Shown: positions 1 to 8,319, counted from the stretch's first letter. The stretch is DNA of 64,000 nt from Streptococcus cristatus (GCF_003943815.1 NZ_RJNA01000003.1:92382-156381); one strand, 5' to 3'. Numbers and translations: made by a program. The notes: generated from the letters alone by a model not told the origin.

Positions 1-2
1 AG

Positions 3-1103
3 GATGGCGGTACCCACGAGACGGGACTCAAGACCGCAATTACCAAGGCTATGAACGACTATGCCAGAAAGACCGGTCTGCTCAAGGACAAGGATAAGAA
101 TCTGGAAGGCTCGGACTACCGCGAAGGGCTGGCAGCAGTTCTTTCCATCCTCGTCCCAGAAGAACACCTCCAGTTTGAAGGCCAGACCAAGGACAAGCTG
201 GGCAGTCCTCTAGCTCGTCCAATTGTGGATAGCATTGTTGCTGAAAAATTAACTTTCTTCCTCATGGAAAATGGCGAATTGGCGTCCAATCTCATTCGCA
301 AGGCTATCAAGGCTCGTGATGCTCGTGAAGCTGCTCGAAAGGCGCGTGACGAAAGCCGGAACGGCAAGAAGAATAAGAAAGACAAGGGCTTGCTCTCTGG
401 TAAGCTGACTCCAGCTCAGTCCAAGAACCCAGCCAAGAACGAACTCTATCTGGTCGAGGGTGACTCTGCCGGCGGCTCTGCCAAGCAAGGCCGTGACCGT
501 AAGTTCCAAGCCATCCTGCCCCTGCGCGGTAAGGTTATCAATACTGCCAAGGCTAAGATGTCTGACATTCTCAAGAACGAAGAAATCAACACCATGATCT
601 ACACGATTGGAGCGGGTGTTGGTACAGACTTTACCCTTGAGGATGCCAACTATGACAAGATTATCATCATGACTGATGCGGACACCGACGGTGCCCATAT
701 CCAAACCTTGCTGCTGACCTTTTTCTATCGCTATATGCGCCCGCTAGTCGAGGCTGGCCGCGTCTATATCGCCTTGCCACCTCTCTACAAGATGTCCAAG
801 GGCAAGGGCAAGAGCGAAGTCGTCGAGTATGCCTGGACCGATGGCGAGCTGGATGACCTGCGCCGCAAGTTTGGCAAGGGGGCTATGCTTCAGCGCTACA
901 AGGGGCTCGGTGAAATGAACGCCGACCAGCTCTGGGAGACCACTATGAATCCTGAAACCCGCACCCTCATTCGTGTCACCATCGAAGACCTGGCCCGCGC
1001 CGAACGCCGTGTCAATGTCCTCATGGGCGACAAGGTCGAACCGCGCCGCAAGTGGATCGAGGATAATGTCAAGTTTACTTTGGAAGAAAGCGGGGTGTTT
1101 TAA
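3..1103 (+). CDS. parE: DNA topoisomerase IV subunit B, C-terminal part (5' end outside window)
   Basis: ParE forms topoisomerase IV with ParC and decatenates sister chromosomes. The reading frame is open from base 3, so the gene enters from the left; about 366 codons are visible. The TOPRIM motif EGDSAGGSA lies near nt 455-480, followed by PLRGK, and the acidic metal-binding motif DADTDGAH lies near nt 674-697. The end, with [10 protein letters not shown] and a GDKVEPRR tail, is typical of ParE/GyrB. Base composition is GC-richer than the next gene. The stop TAA overlaps the next ATG (TAATG), so the two may be translationally coupled. The ATPase domain that carries the tyrosine modified by Fic toxins is outside the window. 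Confidence 0.97.
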   Translation, partial: DGGTHETGLKTAITKAMNDYARKTGLLKDKDKNLEGSDYREGLAAVLSILVPEEHLQFEGQTKDKLGSPLARPIVDSIVAEKLTFFLMENGELASNLIRKAIKARDAREAARKARDESRNGKKNKKDKGLLSGKLTPAQSKNPAKNELYLVEGDSAGGSAKQGRDRKFQAILPLRGKVINTAKAKMSDILKNEEINTMIYTIGAGVGTDFTLEDANYDKIIIMTDADTDGAHIQTLLLTFFYRYMRPLVEAGRVYIALPPLYKMSKGKGKSEVVEYAWTDGELDDLRRKFGKGAMLQRYKGLGEMNADQLWETTMNPETRTLIRVTIEDLARAERRVNVLMGDKVEPRRKWIEDNVKFTLEESGVF

Positions 1104-2242
1104 TGGGAAATAAGATAGAGAAAATTACTGAAGATAAATACAAACAAAATAAAAAGGATATAGAGAATTTAACTAAATTAAAAATAACTGATTACTCGGA
1201 AGATTGGAAAATAAGATTAGAAAATATAAACCATAAAAAAGGTTGGGTTTATTTATTACTAGTGTTTAGTTTTTTTGCATTTATTATAACTGCTAATTGT
1301 TTTGAACCACCAAAAGAGTCACTAGTTTTAAGGGATTATATTATCTTTTTTTGGGCATTGTTTTTAATATTATGTTTCATCAATTCTATAATTACATTGG
1401 GAGTTGTATCAATATCATTTTCTGGACTTTCAATAAAAAAATTAAAATATTTTACAGTTACATCTTCTCTAATTCCTTCTGCTATATATGGGTTGCTGTG
1501 GCTGTTAGATTCCAAATACCCAAACCGTGTTAATCTTATTGTTGGTATAGCAATTCTTCTATCTTCAATAATAACTTGGATTTATATTGTTTTTATCTTG
1601 AAAATACCAAAATATTTATATAAGGAAATTGATGATGGACTCTCTAATATATTGGTTATAATATCTGCTGTGACATATATTTTTGGTTGGAATACAAGCA
1701 ATAAATTTCTTGCTTTTCTCTCAACATTATTCTTTGCAGGAATAGTGGTAAGTACAATAACTCAACTACATATTCAGAAAGATGAAGTGAAAACTAGGTC
1801 TTTATTTTACGAAGAACTGTTAAAGAAGAAACCAGATTATGAACAGTTAAAACGGATCTACTTTTCAGGTGGTGAAGAATTTAAAGATAAGATACTAAGT
1901 AATGAAAAAATGCTAAGAGTAGTGATAGAAAATGAAATAGAACTCCGCCCTGCTACTTCTTCTGATTCTGACATCAACAAACTATTCGCTTTTTATCAGG
2001 CAGAGCAGCAGACGGATTTTACTAGAGGAAAAATAGAAAATATACTTGCAAATCCAAATTCGATTTGTCTATTGATGGAATACGAAGATAAGGTTATCGG
2101 CTTTGCTTATCAAATTACAGATGATGAGGGGGTGACTTCCAATCCCGAAATTATTGTTGCCGAAAGTTATCGCAACCAAGGTCTGGAACGTAGGTTGGAA
2201 GAAGAACTTCAGTCGCGTTACTCGGGGGTACAGACTGAGTAG
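1103..2242 (+). CDS. AT-rich multi-pass membrane protein fused to a truncated GNAT-like domain
   Basis: I do not recognise the N-terminal part. After a charged, lysine-rich start come about six hydrophobic segments (roughly residues 47-67, 78-105, 115-136, 143-166, 178-195, 201-221), then a soluble linker. From about residue 278 (ELRPATSSDSD) the protein resembles the GNAT encoded at 3284-3658: shared RPA, FYQ, IGFA, EIIV and SYRNQGLE positions. The acetyl-CoA loop is RNQGLE rather than RxxGxG/A, and the C-terminal GNAT strands are missing, so acetyltransferase activity is doubtful. The 5' two thirds are visibly AT-rich while the GNAT part is less so, which suggests a fusion of acquired DNA to a resident gene fragment. 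Overlaps the parE stop by one base. Confidence 0.7.
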   Translation: MGNKIEKITEDKYKQNKKDIENLTKLKITDYSEDWKIRLENINHKKGWVYLLLVFSFFAFIITANCFEPPKESLVLRDYIIFFWALFLILCFINSIITLGVVSISFSGLSIKKLKYFTVTSSLIPSAIYGLLWLLDSKYPNRVNLIVGIAILLSSIITWIYIVFILKIPKYLYKEIDDGLSNILVIISAVTYIFGWNTSNKFLAFLSTLFFAGIVVSTITQLHIQKDEVKTRSLFYEELLKKKPDYEQLKRIYFSGGEEFKDKILSNEKMLRVVIENEIELRPATSSDSDINKLFAFYQAEQQTDFTRGKIENILANPNSICLLMEYEDKVIGFAYQITDDEGVTSNPEIIVAESYRNQGLERRLEEELQSRYSGVQTE

Positions 2243-2257
2243 GTGGCGTAAGAAGAT

Positions 2258-2421
2258 TTTTACCCCCCTCATCGGATAACCCGACAATCTATTTTAAGTG
2301 GCAGGGAGCTTGTCGGAAATTCCGACGACCTCCCTAGGGTGTGAGCGGGCTCTTCGGAAATTCCGATGAGCTGCCTAGCTGACAGGGAGAAGATCGGGAA
2401 ATTCGACATCCATTCTGCCAA
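2258..2421. repeat. Four-unit 41-bp-period palindrome array
   Basis: Four dyads are centred at 2278, 2319, 2360 and 2401, exactly 41 bp apart. The two middle cores read TCGGAAATTCCGA (odd-length palindrome); the outer ones, TCGGATAACCCGA and TCGGGAAATTCGAC, are degenerate. Unit 2 extends to a long hairpin at 2304-2334 (GGGAG pairs with CTCCC outside GTCGGAA/TTCCGAC), unit 3 to 2348-2372. The spacing is near four helical turns, so dimer sites would face the same side. It lies between the truncated GNAT fusion and the DUF6261-like gene. There are no spacers, so it is not a CRISPR. Function unknown: operator array, transcript hairpins or recombination site are all possible. Confidence 0.8.
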
Positions 2422-2479
2422 GTGGGAGACTTCCACCGAAATAAAATTAAACAATTTAATGAAATTTTAGGAGGAAAAA

Positions 2480-3220
2480 ATGAAATATAAGATTACAAGT
2501 TTAGATATGACTCGATTGGAAGGAAAAAGTTTCTTTCAACTGCTGAGCGATAGTCTTGAGGCTGTCAATGCTTTTACAAAAGCGAATAAAACGGAATTAG
2601 TCTATATCAGCAAGGCTTCCCGAATGGAGCTTTTGTTGGAAAAATTCCAAGCAAGTCTGCATAACGTTCGTGCAGGAAAATTCACCGAAAACATGGAGAA
2701 AGCAGACCGTGAGCGTGATGATGCTTTAGTGACTTTGTTGTCCTTTATCAAAGCCTTCTCTCGCGTGAAAGTTCCAGCTATTCAGACTGCCTATGAAGAA
2801 TTAAACCCGCTTTTCAAGCAATACAAGGGCATTACCACAAGCAGCTATGAAAAAGAAACCGAAAGTATTAACCACCTCTTGAAACAGCTGGCACAGAGCA
2901 ACTATCAAGCCTCCATACAAACACTCAATTTGACGGAACATATCGGAACCTTAAAAACTGCCCAAGCAAAATTTGAGAAGGTCTACAAGGAGCGCTTGGC
3001 TGAGCAAGCTGGGAAAACACCTAGCCAAGCAAAGGCTTTGCGTGTTGAATTGACAGAATTGTACGAGTTTCTTGTTGATTTCACAGCAATCAATGCCTAC
3101 GCCTACCCAGACAAAGCCTACTTTGCCAGCCTGCGTGACCAGCTCAATGCTATCCGCAGCCGCTACCAAAAACGCAAACCTGCTAAGAAGGTGAAAGAAG
3201 AAGTGGCGGAGAGCAACTAG
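2480..3220 (+). CDS. Helical DUF6261-like protein
   Basis: 246 residues, predicted almost wholly alpha-helical and soluble, with a basic/acidic tail (KRKPAKKVKEE). The pattern of an ERD-DA segment near residue 75, repeated LxxLxxQ helices and a final NAYAYPD segment resembles the DUF6261 family, which has no known function; this assignment is from memory and moderate. A strong ribosome site (TAGGAGG) stands just before the ATG. It sits downstream of the palindrome array and upstream of a GNAT, inside the block that separates parE from parC. No catalytic motif, signal peptide or membrane segment is visible. Confidence 0.7.
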   Translation: MKYKITSLDMTRLEGKSFFQLLSDSLEAVNAFTKANKTELVYISKASRMELLLEKFQASLHNVRAGKFTENMEKADRERDDALVTLLSFIKAFSRVKVPAIQTAYEELNPLFKQYKGITTSSYEKETESINHLLKQLAQSNYQASIQTLNLTEHIGTLKTAQAKFEKVYKERLAEQAGKTPSQAKALRVELTELYEFLVDFTAINAYAYPDKAYFASLRDQLNAIRSRYQKRKPAKKVKEEVAESN

Positions 3221-3283
3221 AATATAACTAAATTTGAGTTGAAAAATTGTTAGTGGTCGCATCGGATTTGAAAGGATTAGAAA

Positions 3284-3658
3284 ATGATAATCAGACCTGC
3301 AAGCACAAAAGATTGTCAAGCTATTTATGCCCTTTATCAAAATGAAAAATGGATGTCTTTTACAGAGGAAAAAGTGACATCACTATTTTCAACAAATCTG
3401 TCTCATTACGTGGTAGTTGAAGAGAACCAGAAAATCCTTGGTTTTGCCCGCTACTTGACAGATGAAGTCATGACGACCTTTTTAGCTGAGATTATCATTG
3501 ATAAATCCTATCGCGGAAAAGGATTGGGACGGGAATTGATCGCTGAAATTCATCAAAAACATCCTTTGACACGCATTGAATTAATATCAGAAGCGGATGG
3601 ATTTTATCAGACAGTAGGTTTTAAACCTGTGGGAACAGGGCTTAGAAAATCTATCTAA
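3284..3658 (+). CDS. GNAT family N-acetyltransferase
   Basis: 124-residue single-domain GNAT, close to the minimum length for the fold. It begins MIIRPAST, has the beta4 segment ILGFARYLTD, and a canonical acetyl-CoA pyrophosphate loop RGKGLG after EIIIDKSY; the end GFYQTVGFKPVG is the usual C-terminal strand. The substrate cannot be told. It is clearly paralogous to the GNAT-like tail of the gene at 1103-2242. An AAAGGA site precedes the start. The stop is followed at once by the ribosome site of the fic gene, suggesting one transcript. Confidence 0.88.
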   Translation: MIIRPASTKDCQAIYALYQNEKWMSFTEEKVTSLFSTNLSHYVVVEENQKILGFARYLTDEVMTTFLAEIIIDKSYRGKGLGRELIAEIHQKHPLTRIELISEADGFYQTVGFKPVGTGLRKSI

Positions 3659-3676
3659 ATGAAAGGAGCTGTATTT

Positions 3677-4282
3677 ATGACGCTTGACAATAAACTGGGG
3701 CTGACAGATTCGCTTGAACTAGCCAAGGTGGAAGAAAAAATCAGTAAGACCCGAGCGAAAGAGCTTTTTGAAGAGAAGCTTCTGGACGATAAGGCAGCTG
3801 GCACCTATGCGACTCTGGCCTTTATTCATGGCTTCTTGTTTGAAGAGCTCTATGACTTCGCTGGTCAGATCCGGACAGTCAATCTCGCAAAAGGAAATTT
3901 TCGCTTTGCGCCTGTCATGTATCTAGCAGCTTCCTTGGAAAATATAGACCGCATGCCTCAGCAGAACTTTGATCAGATTGTCGAAAAGTATGTGGAGCTA
4001 AATATTGCCCACCCTTTCCGCGAGGGGAATGGTAGGAGCATGAGGCTTTGGCTGGATCACCTACTCAAGGCTGAGCTGGGGCAAGTCGTGGACTGGTCAC
4101 ACGTGGACAAGGAAGATTACCTCCTAGCTATGGAGCGTAGCCCCATTCGAGACACAGAAATCAAGCATGTCCTCAAGCTAGCCCTCACCAAGGACATTCA
4201 TAACCGCAACCTCTACATGAAGGGCGTAGACCATAGTTACTACTATGAAGGCTATAGTCTATATAAAGCTGAGGAGTTATGA
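3677..4282 (+). CDS. fic: Class III Fic protein adenylyltransferase
   Basis: Fic enzymes transfer AMP from ATP to a target side chain. The catalytic motif HPFREGNGR is complete at residues 112-120 (His112 base, Arg120 phosphate contact). The flap region FAGQIRTVNLAKGNFRFAP (residues 61-79) is typical. Near the C-terminus, residues 187-192 read SYYYEG, matching the inhibitory motif [S/T]xxxE[G/N] of class III enzymes such as Neisseria NmFic (about 190 aa; this one 201), so the protein should be self-inhibited by its last helix. I chose the start at 3677 because GGAG lies 8 bp upstream; the ATG at 3659 has no site. FicT relatives are known to AMPylate GyrB and ParE, and this gene lies between parE and parC. 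Confidence 0.92.
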   Translation: MTLDNKLGLTDSLELAKVEEKISKTRAKELFEEKLLDDKAAGTYATLAFIHGFLFEELYDFAGQIRTVNLAKGNFRFAPVMYLAASLENIDRMPQQNFDQIVEKYVELNIAHPFREGNGRSMRLWLDHLLKAELGQVVDWSHVDKEDYLLAMERSPIRDTEIKHVLKLALTKDIHNRNLYMKGVDHSYYYEGYSLYKAEEL

Positions 4283-4311
4283 GGTAAGAAAGTTGGCAGA
4301 GGAGTATTTAG

Positions 4312-4848
4312 ATGACTATTTTTGAAACAGACTGTCTCATTATACGGGACTTGCAGGAATCTGATTTGCCGGCTTTGATCGCTATGAATCAGGATCCGGA
4401 GGTCATGCAGTATTTCCCAAAGCCATATAGTCAAGCGGAGTCCTTGCGGCTTTATCAGGGCATTCAAGATGAAGTTAAGGCTTATGGATACAGTCTTTGG
4501 GCTGTTGAAGAAAAGGACAGTCAGGAGTTTGTCGGCTTGGTAGGTCTGCACCATTCGGATTTACGGATTTTTGCTGGAAAAGAAACTGTAGAAATCGGCT
4601 GGCGTCTGCGAAAAGAGTTTTGGAATCGTGGTTATGCGACGGAGGCTGCCCAAGCCTGTCTAGACTTCGCTTTCCAGCAAGCTGGCTTGTCAGAAGTTTA
4701 CTCTTTTACATCCTTGCTCAATCTCCCTTCGCAAAAAGTCATGCAAAAGCTAGGCATGGAATTTGTCAAAGAATTCGATAATGAAAAAGTTCCAGCAGAC
4801 AGCCCCCTTTATAGACATACCCTCTACAGAATCAAGAATCTCCACTAA
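4312..4848 (+). CDS. RimJ/RimL-type GNAT acetyltransferase
   Basis: 178 residues of the Acetyltransf_3 type, which acetylates protein N-termini or small amines. It begins FETDCLIIRDLQESDLPAL, has the middle strand VGLVGLHH, WRLRKEFWNRGYATEA with the acetyl-CoA loop RGYATE, and ends with the family's LGMEFVKEF segment. A GAGGAG ribosome site lies just upstream. It follows fic by 29 bp and ends 16 bp before the nucleotidyltransferase gene, so the three probably form one operon. The substrate is unknown; a tailoring or resistance role is only a guess. Confidence 0.88.
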   Translation: MTIFETDCLIIRDLQESDLPALIAMNQDPEVMQYFPKPYSQAESLRLYQGIQDEVKAYGYSLWAVEEKDSQEFVGLVGLHHSDLRIFAGKETVEIGWRLRKEFWNRGYATEAAQACLDFAFQQAGLSEVYSFTSLLNLPSQKVMQKLGMEFVKEFDNEKVPADSPLYRHTLYRIKNLH

Positions 4849-4864
4849 AAAGGCAGGTATTCCC

Positions 4865-5683
4865 ATGAGAACTGAACCCGAGATGTTTGATGTGATTTTG
4901 CAAACCGCAAAAGTGCTACAAGTCAATGCTGTCGCCATGTCCGGCTCACGGACAAATCCAAAGGCTCCCAAGGATGAGTTTCAAGACTATGATGTGGTCT
5001 ACATTGTGGAGGATTTGGATGGTCTGGTGGCCGACCTTGCTTGGTTGGAAGGGTTTAGCAAGCGCATCATCGAGCAGCATAACGTGCTTGACCATCGCCG
5101 CCTCTATCTCATGCTCTTTGAAGATGGCAATCGGATAGATTTGACCCTTTGTCCTAAGGAGCACATCAAAGAGTGGGTGGATAGCGAAGCGGATTTCACG
5201 GTGCTGGATGATCCGCAGGGACTCTTTGCTCCTTATGCACCGACATCCAAGCGCTATTGGACAGCACTAGCCAGTGCGACTGACTTTGACAAATCCTGCA
5301 ATGAATTCTGGTGGGTGTCAGCTTATGTGGTAAAGGGCATTCATCGGAACCACCTGGTCTATGCAACAGATCATCTGTATGGAATCTGTCAGCAAGAATT
5401 GCTCAAGCTTTTAGCTTGGCAAGTAGCAGCAGATAAGGGGACGGTCGATGTTGGCAAGAACTACAAGTACCTCTTTCAGTATTTGCCTGCCGAGAAAGAG
5501 AAAGAATTTGCAGCCTTGCTTGACTTTTCTGATCAGAAAAGCTTCACCAAGTCTTTCTTAGCTACCATGCACTTTTTCCACAAGGAAGCACAAGCCTTCT
5601 CTCTCAAAACCGGCTTCCACTATGACAATGAAACTGCAGAGAAGATGATTGAGTATGCTGAGGCAAGACTTCCCAATCACTGA
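4865..5683 (+). CDS. Aminoglycoside 6-adenylyltransferase-like nucleotidyltransferase (AadE/ANT(6) family)
   Basis: The N-terminus MRTEPEMFDVILQTAK, then SGSRTNP near residue 22-28 and DEFQDYDVVYIVED, is the nucleotidyltransferase core of ANT(6) enzymes, with the metal-binding acidic pair in QDYDVV. The C-terminal helical part contains EFWWVSAYVVKG, also typical. I start at 4865 (272 aa): an upstream in-frame ATG at 4763 would add 34 non-family residues and overlap the previous gene. Chromosomal homologues without strong streptomycin resistance are common in streptococci, so resistance should not be assumed. Together with the Fic enzyme it makes two AMP-transferring proteins in one block. Confidence 0.88.
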   Translation: MRTEPEMFDVILQTAKVLQVNAVAMSGSRTNPKAPKDEFQDYDVVYIVEDLDGLVADLAWLEGFSKRIIEQHNVLDHRRLYLMLFEDGNRIDLTLCPKEHIKEWVDSEADFTVLDDPQGLFAPYAPTSKRYWTALASATDFDKSCNEFWWVSAYVVKGIHRNHLVYATDHLYGICQQELLKLLAWQVAADKGTVDVGKNYKYLFQYLPAEKEKEFAALLDFSDQKSFTKSFLATMHFFHKEAQAFSLKTGFHYDNETAEKMIEYAEARLPNH

Positions 5684-5868
5684 CTAAATAAAGAACGTAA
5701 TTTAAAACATTAAACTACAGAAAGGATAGTTTGGTTACTTATAGTAACTGAACACGGGACTGATTTCTTAGGAAAAAAGATAAATCGCTTGGTGTTCATC
5801 GAACCCTGCATCGATTTCCTATTTTTCTACAGAAATTTTCGGCTTGCCGAAACGTCCCTTTGTATCTT
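5684..5868 (+). promoter_or_regulatory. parC upstream leader with two stem-loops
   Basis: No gene. A small dyad GTTAC/GTAAC (5734-5748) overlaps a possible -10 TATAGT (5740-5745). A bulged hairpin at 5783-5816 (AATCG and GGtGTTC arms) is followed by TTCCTATTTTTCT, resembling an attenuator. A second hairpin TTTCGG-CTTG-CCGAAA occupies 5837-5852, only 16 bp before the parC ATG. No convincing Shine-Dalgarno precedes parC, so the leader structure may set its translation. Confidence 0.5.
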
Positions 5869-8319
5869 ATGAGTAACATTCAAAACATGTCCCTTGAGGA
5901 CATCATGGGAGAGCGCTTTGGTCGCTACTCCAAATACATTATTCAAGAGCGGGCCTTGCCGGACATTCGCGATGGCTTGAAGCCTGTTCAGCGCCGTATT
6001 CTTTATTCGATGAACAAGGACGGCAACACCTTTGACAAGGGCTACCGCAAGTCTGCCAAGTCTGTCGGGAACATCATGGGGAATTTCCACCCCCACGGTG
6101 ACAGCTCCATCTACGATGCCATGGTCCGTATGTCTCAGGACTGGAAAAACCGCGAGATTCTCGTTGAGATGCACGGTAACAACGGTTCCATGGACGGTGA
6201 TCCACCGGCGGCTATGCGTTATACTGAGGCGCGGCTGTCTGAGATGGCTGGCTATCTTTTGCAGGATATCGAGAAAGATACCGTTCCTTTTGCTTGGAAC
6301 TTTGACGATACCGAGAAGGAGCCGACCGTTCTGCCGGCAGCCTTTCCTAATCTTTTGGTCAATGGAGCAACTGGGATTTCCGCTGGTTATGCGACTGATA
6401 TTCCACCTCATAATCTAGCCGAAGTCATTGACGCGGTTATCTATATGATTGATCATCCGTCTGCCAAGGTGGACAAACTCATGGAGTTTCTGCCTGGTCC
6501 AGACTTCCCGACAGGAGCTATTGTCCAAGGTCGTGATGAGATCAAGAAAGCCTACGAGACTGGTAAAGGTCGCGTCGTGGTGCGCTCCAGAACTGAGATT
6601 GAAAAGCTGAAGGGCGGTAAAGAGCAAATCGTCATCACCGAGATTCCTTACGAGATTAATAAAGCGGTCTTGGTCAAGAAGATTGACGATGTGCGGGTCA
6701 ACAATAAGGTGGCTGGCATTGCTGAGGTGCGGGACGAGTCTGACCGAGACGGTCTTCGCATTGCCATCGAACTCAAGAAAGACGCCAATACCGAGCTGAT
6801 TCTCAACTACCTTTTTAAGTACACCGACTTGCAGGTCAATTATAACTTCAACATGGTAGCTATTGACAATTTCACGCCGCGTTTGGTGGGGATTGTGCCA
6901 ATCTTAACCAGCTATATTGCCCACCGCAAGGAGATTATTCTGGCTCGCAGCCGGTTTGACAAGGCCAAGGCTGAGAAACGGCTCCATATCGTGGAAGGAT
7001 TGATTCGGGTTATTTCCATCTTGGACGAGGTGATTGCCCTGATTCGTGCTTCCGAAAACAAAGCAGACGCCAAGGAAAATCTTAAAGTCAGCTATGATTT
7101 CACCGAGGAGCAGGCTGAGGCTATCGTCACTCTCCAACTCTACCGTTTGACCAATACAGACGTAGTGGTTCTGGAAGAGGAAGAAGCAGAGCTCCGCGAG
7201 AGGATTGCCATGCTGGCTGCCATTATCGGTGATGAGCGCACCATGTATAACCTCATGAAGCGGGAGCTCCGCGATGTCAAGAAGAAGTTTGGAAATCCCC
7301 GTCTCAGCGAGCTGCAAGATACAGCAAACGCCATCGAGATTGATACAGCTAGTCTGATTGTTGAGGAAGAGACCTATGTCAGCGTGACTCGTTCTGGTTA
7401 TATCAAGCGAACCAGTCCGCGTTCTTTTTCTGCTTCAACCCTAGAGGAGATGGGCAAACGTGACGATGACCGACTGATTTTTGTTAGCCCAGCCAAGACG
7501 ACCCAGCATTTGCTGATTTTTACGAGTCTAGGAAATGTCATTTACCGGCCTGTTCATGAGCTGTCAGACATCCGCTGGAAAGAAATCGGAGAACACCTCA
7601 GCCAGACCATCAGCAACTTTGATACCAAAGAAGAGGTTATCTACACAGAGCTGCTGGACAGCTTTGAGGAGGGGACCTACTTTGCAGCGACCAAGCTGGG
7701 CCAAATCAAGCGTGTAGAGCGCAAGGAATTCAGTCCTTGGCGGACCTATAAGTCCAAGTCCCTTAAGTTTGCTAAACTAAAAAATGAAGACGACCAGGTC
7801 ATTGCTCTGGCGCCGATTAAGCTGGATGATGTTATGCTCGTGACCAAGAATGGCTATGCTCTTCGCTTCAATATTGAGGAAGTTCCTGTGATCGGAGCTA
7901 AGGCAGCTGGGGTTAAAGCTATCAACCTCAAGAAGGACGATGTCTTAGCAGCAGCCTTTATTGCCAATACTGACTCGCTTTACATCCTGACTCAGCGCGG
8001 TTCGCTCAAGCGTATGGCAGTCGCAGACATTCCTGTTACTAGTCGAGCAAATCGCGGTCTTCAAGTTCTGAGAGAGCTTAAGACCAAGCCACATCGAGTC
8101 TTTGCGGCTGGACCAGTCTATGACGAAGCAGCAGACTTTGACCTCTTTACAACAGAAGCTGAAGCCAGTGAGGAGCAGATTTTGCAGGTGCTTTCTAATA
8201 AAGGAACGGCCTATGAAATCAATCTGGCCGACCTCAGCCTGTCTGAGCGCACCAGCAACGGTAGCTTCATTTCTGATTCTATTTCAGACGAAGAAGTCTT
8301 CTCAGCTTATATCAAGTAA
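5869..8319 (+). CDS. parC: DNA topoisomerase IV subunit A
   Basis: ParC is the DNA-cleaving subunit of topoisomerase IV. I start at 5869 (MSNIQNMSLEDIMGERF, 816 aa), matching the pneumococcal start; an in-frame TTG at 5860 is unlikely. The catalytic tyrosine is Tyr118 in AAMRYTE. The quinolone-determining positions are wild type, Ser79 and Asp83 (HPHGDSSIYD). The N-terminal breakage-reunion domain is followed by a GyrA-type beta-pinwheel from about residue 490. In pneumococcus parE and parC are adjacent; here about 4.7 kb of accessory genes separates them, so parC needs its own promoter or readthrough. Confidence 0.98.
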   Translation: MSNIQNMSLEDIMGERFGRYSKYIIQERALPDIRDGLKPVQRRILYSMNKDGNTFDKGYRKSAKSVGNIMGNFHPHGDSSIYDAMVRMSQDWKNREILVEMHGNNGSMDGDPPAAMRYTEARLSEMAGYLLQDIEKDTVPFAWNFDDTEKEPTVLPAAFPNLLVNGATGISAGYATDIPPHNLAEVIDAVIYMIDHPSAKVDKLMEFLPGPDFPTGAIVQGRDEIKKAYETGKGRVVVRSRTEIEKLKGGKEQIVITEIPYEINKAVLVKKIDDVRVNNKVAGIAEVRDESDRDGLRIAIELKKDANTELILNYLFKYTDLQVNYNFNMVAIDNFTPRLVGIVPILTSYIAHRKEIILARSRFDKAKAEKRLHIVEGLIRVISILDEVIALIRASENKADAKENLKVSYDFTEEQAEAIVTLQLYRLTNTDVVVLEEEEAELRERIAMLAAIIGDERTMYNLMKRELRDVKKKFGNPRLSELQDTANAIEIDTASLIVEEETYVSVTRSGYIKRTSPRSFSASTLEEMGKRDDDRLIFVSPAKTTQHLLIFTSLGNVIYRPVHELSDIRWKEIGEHLSQTISNFDTKEEVIYTELLDSFEEGTYFAATKLGQIKRVERKEFSPWRTYKSKSLKFAKLKNEDDQVIALAPIKLDDVMLVTKNGYALRFNIEEVPVIGAKAAGVKAINLKKDDVLAAAFIANTDSLYILTQRGSLKRMAVADIPVTSRANRGLQVLRELKTKPHRVFAAGPVYDEAADFDLFTTEAEASEEQILQVLSNKGTAYEINLADLSLSERTSNGSFISDSISDEEVFSAYIK

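Noticed and set aside
2258..2421. Regular 41-bp repeats taken as a CRISPR array
   Set aside because: Units are degenerate palindromes laid end to end with no unique spacers, and no cas genes are nearby.
2269..2454. 61-codon minus-strand ORF over the palindrome array
   Set aside because: It has no ribosome site, and its sequence is simply the repeat read through; palindromes create open frames by chance.
4763..4864. Longer N-terminus for the ANT(6)-like protein
   Set aside because: It would overlap the GNAT gene by 86 bp and add residues unlike the family; the ATG at 4865 gives the known start.
4865..5683. Clinically relevant streptomycin resistance gene
   Set aside because: The fold is right but chromosomal homologues often give no resistance, and no mobile element is next to it.
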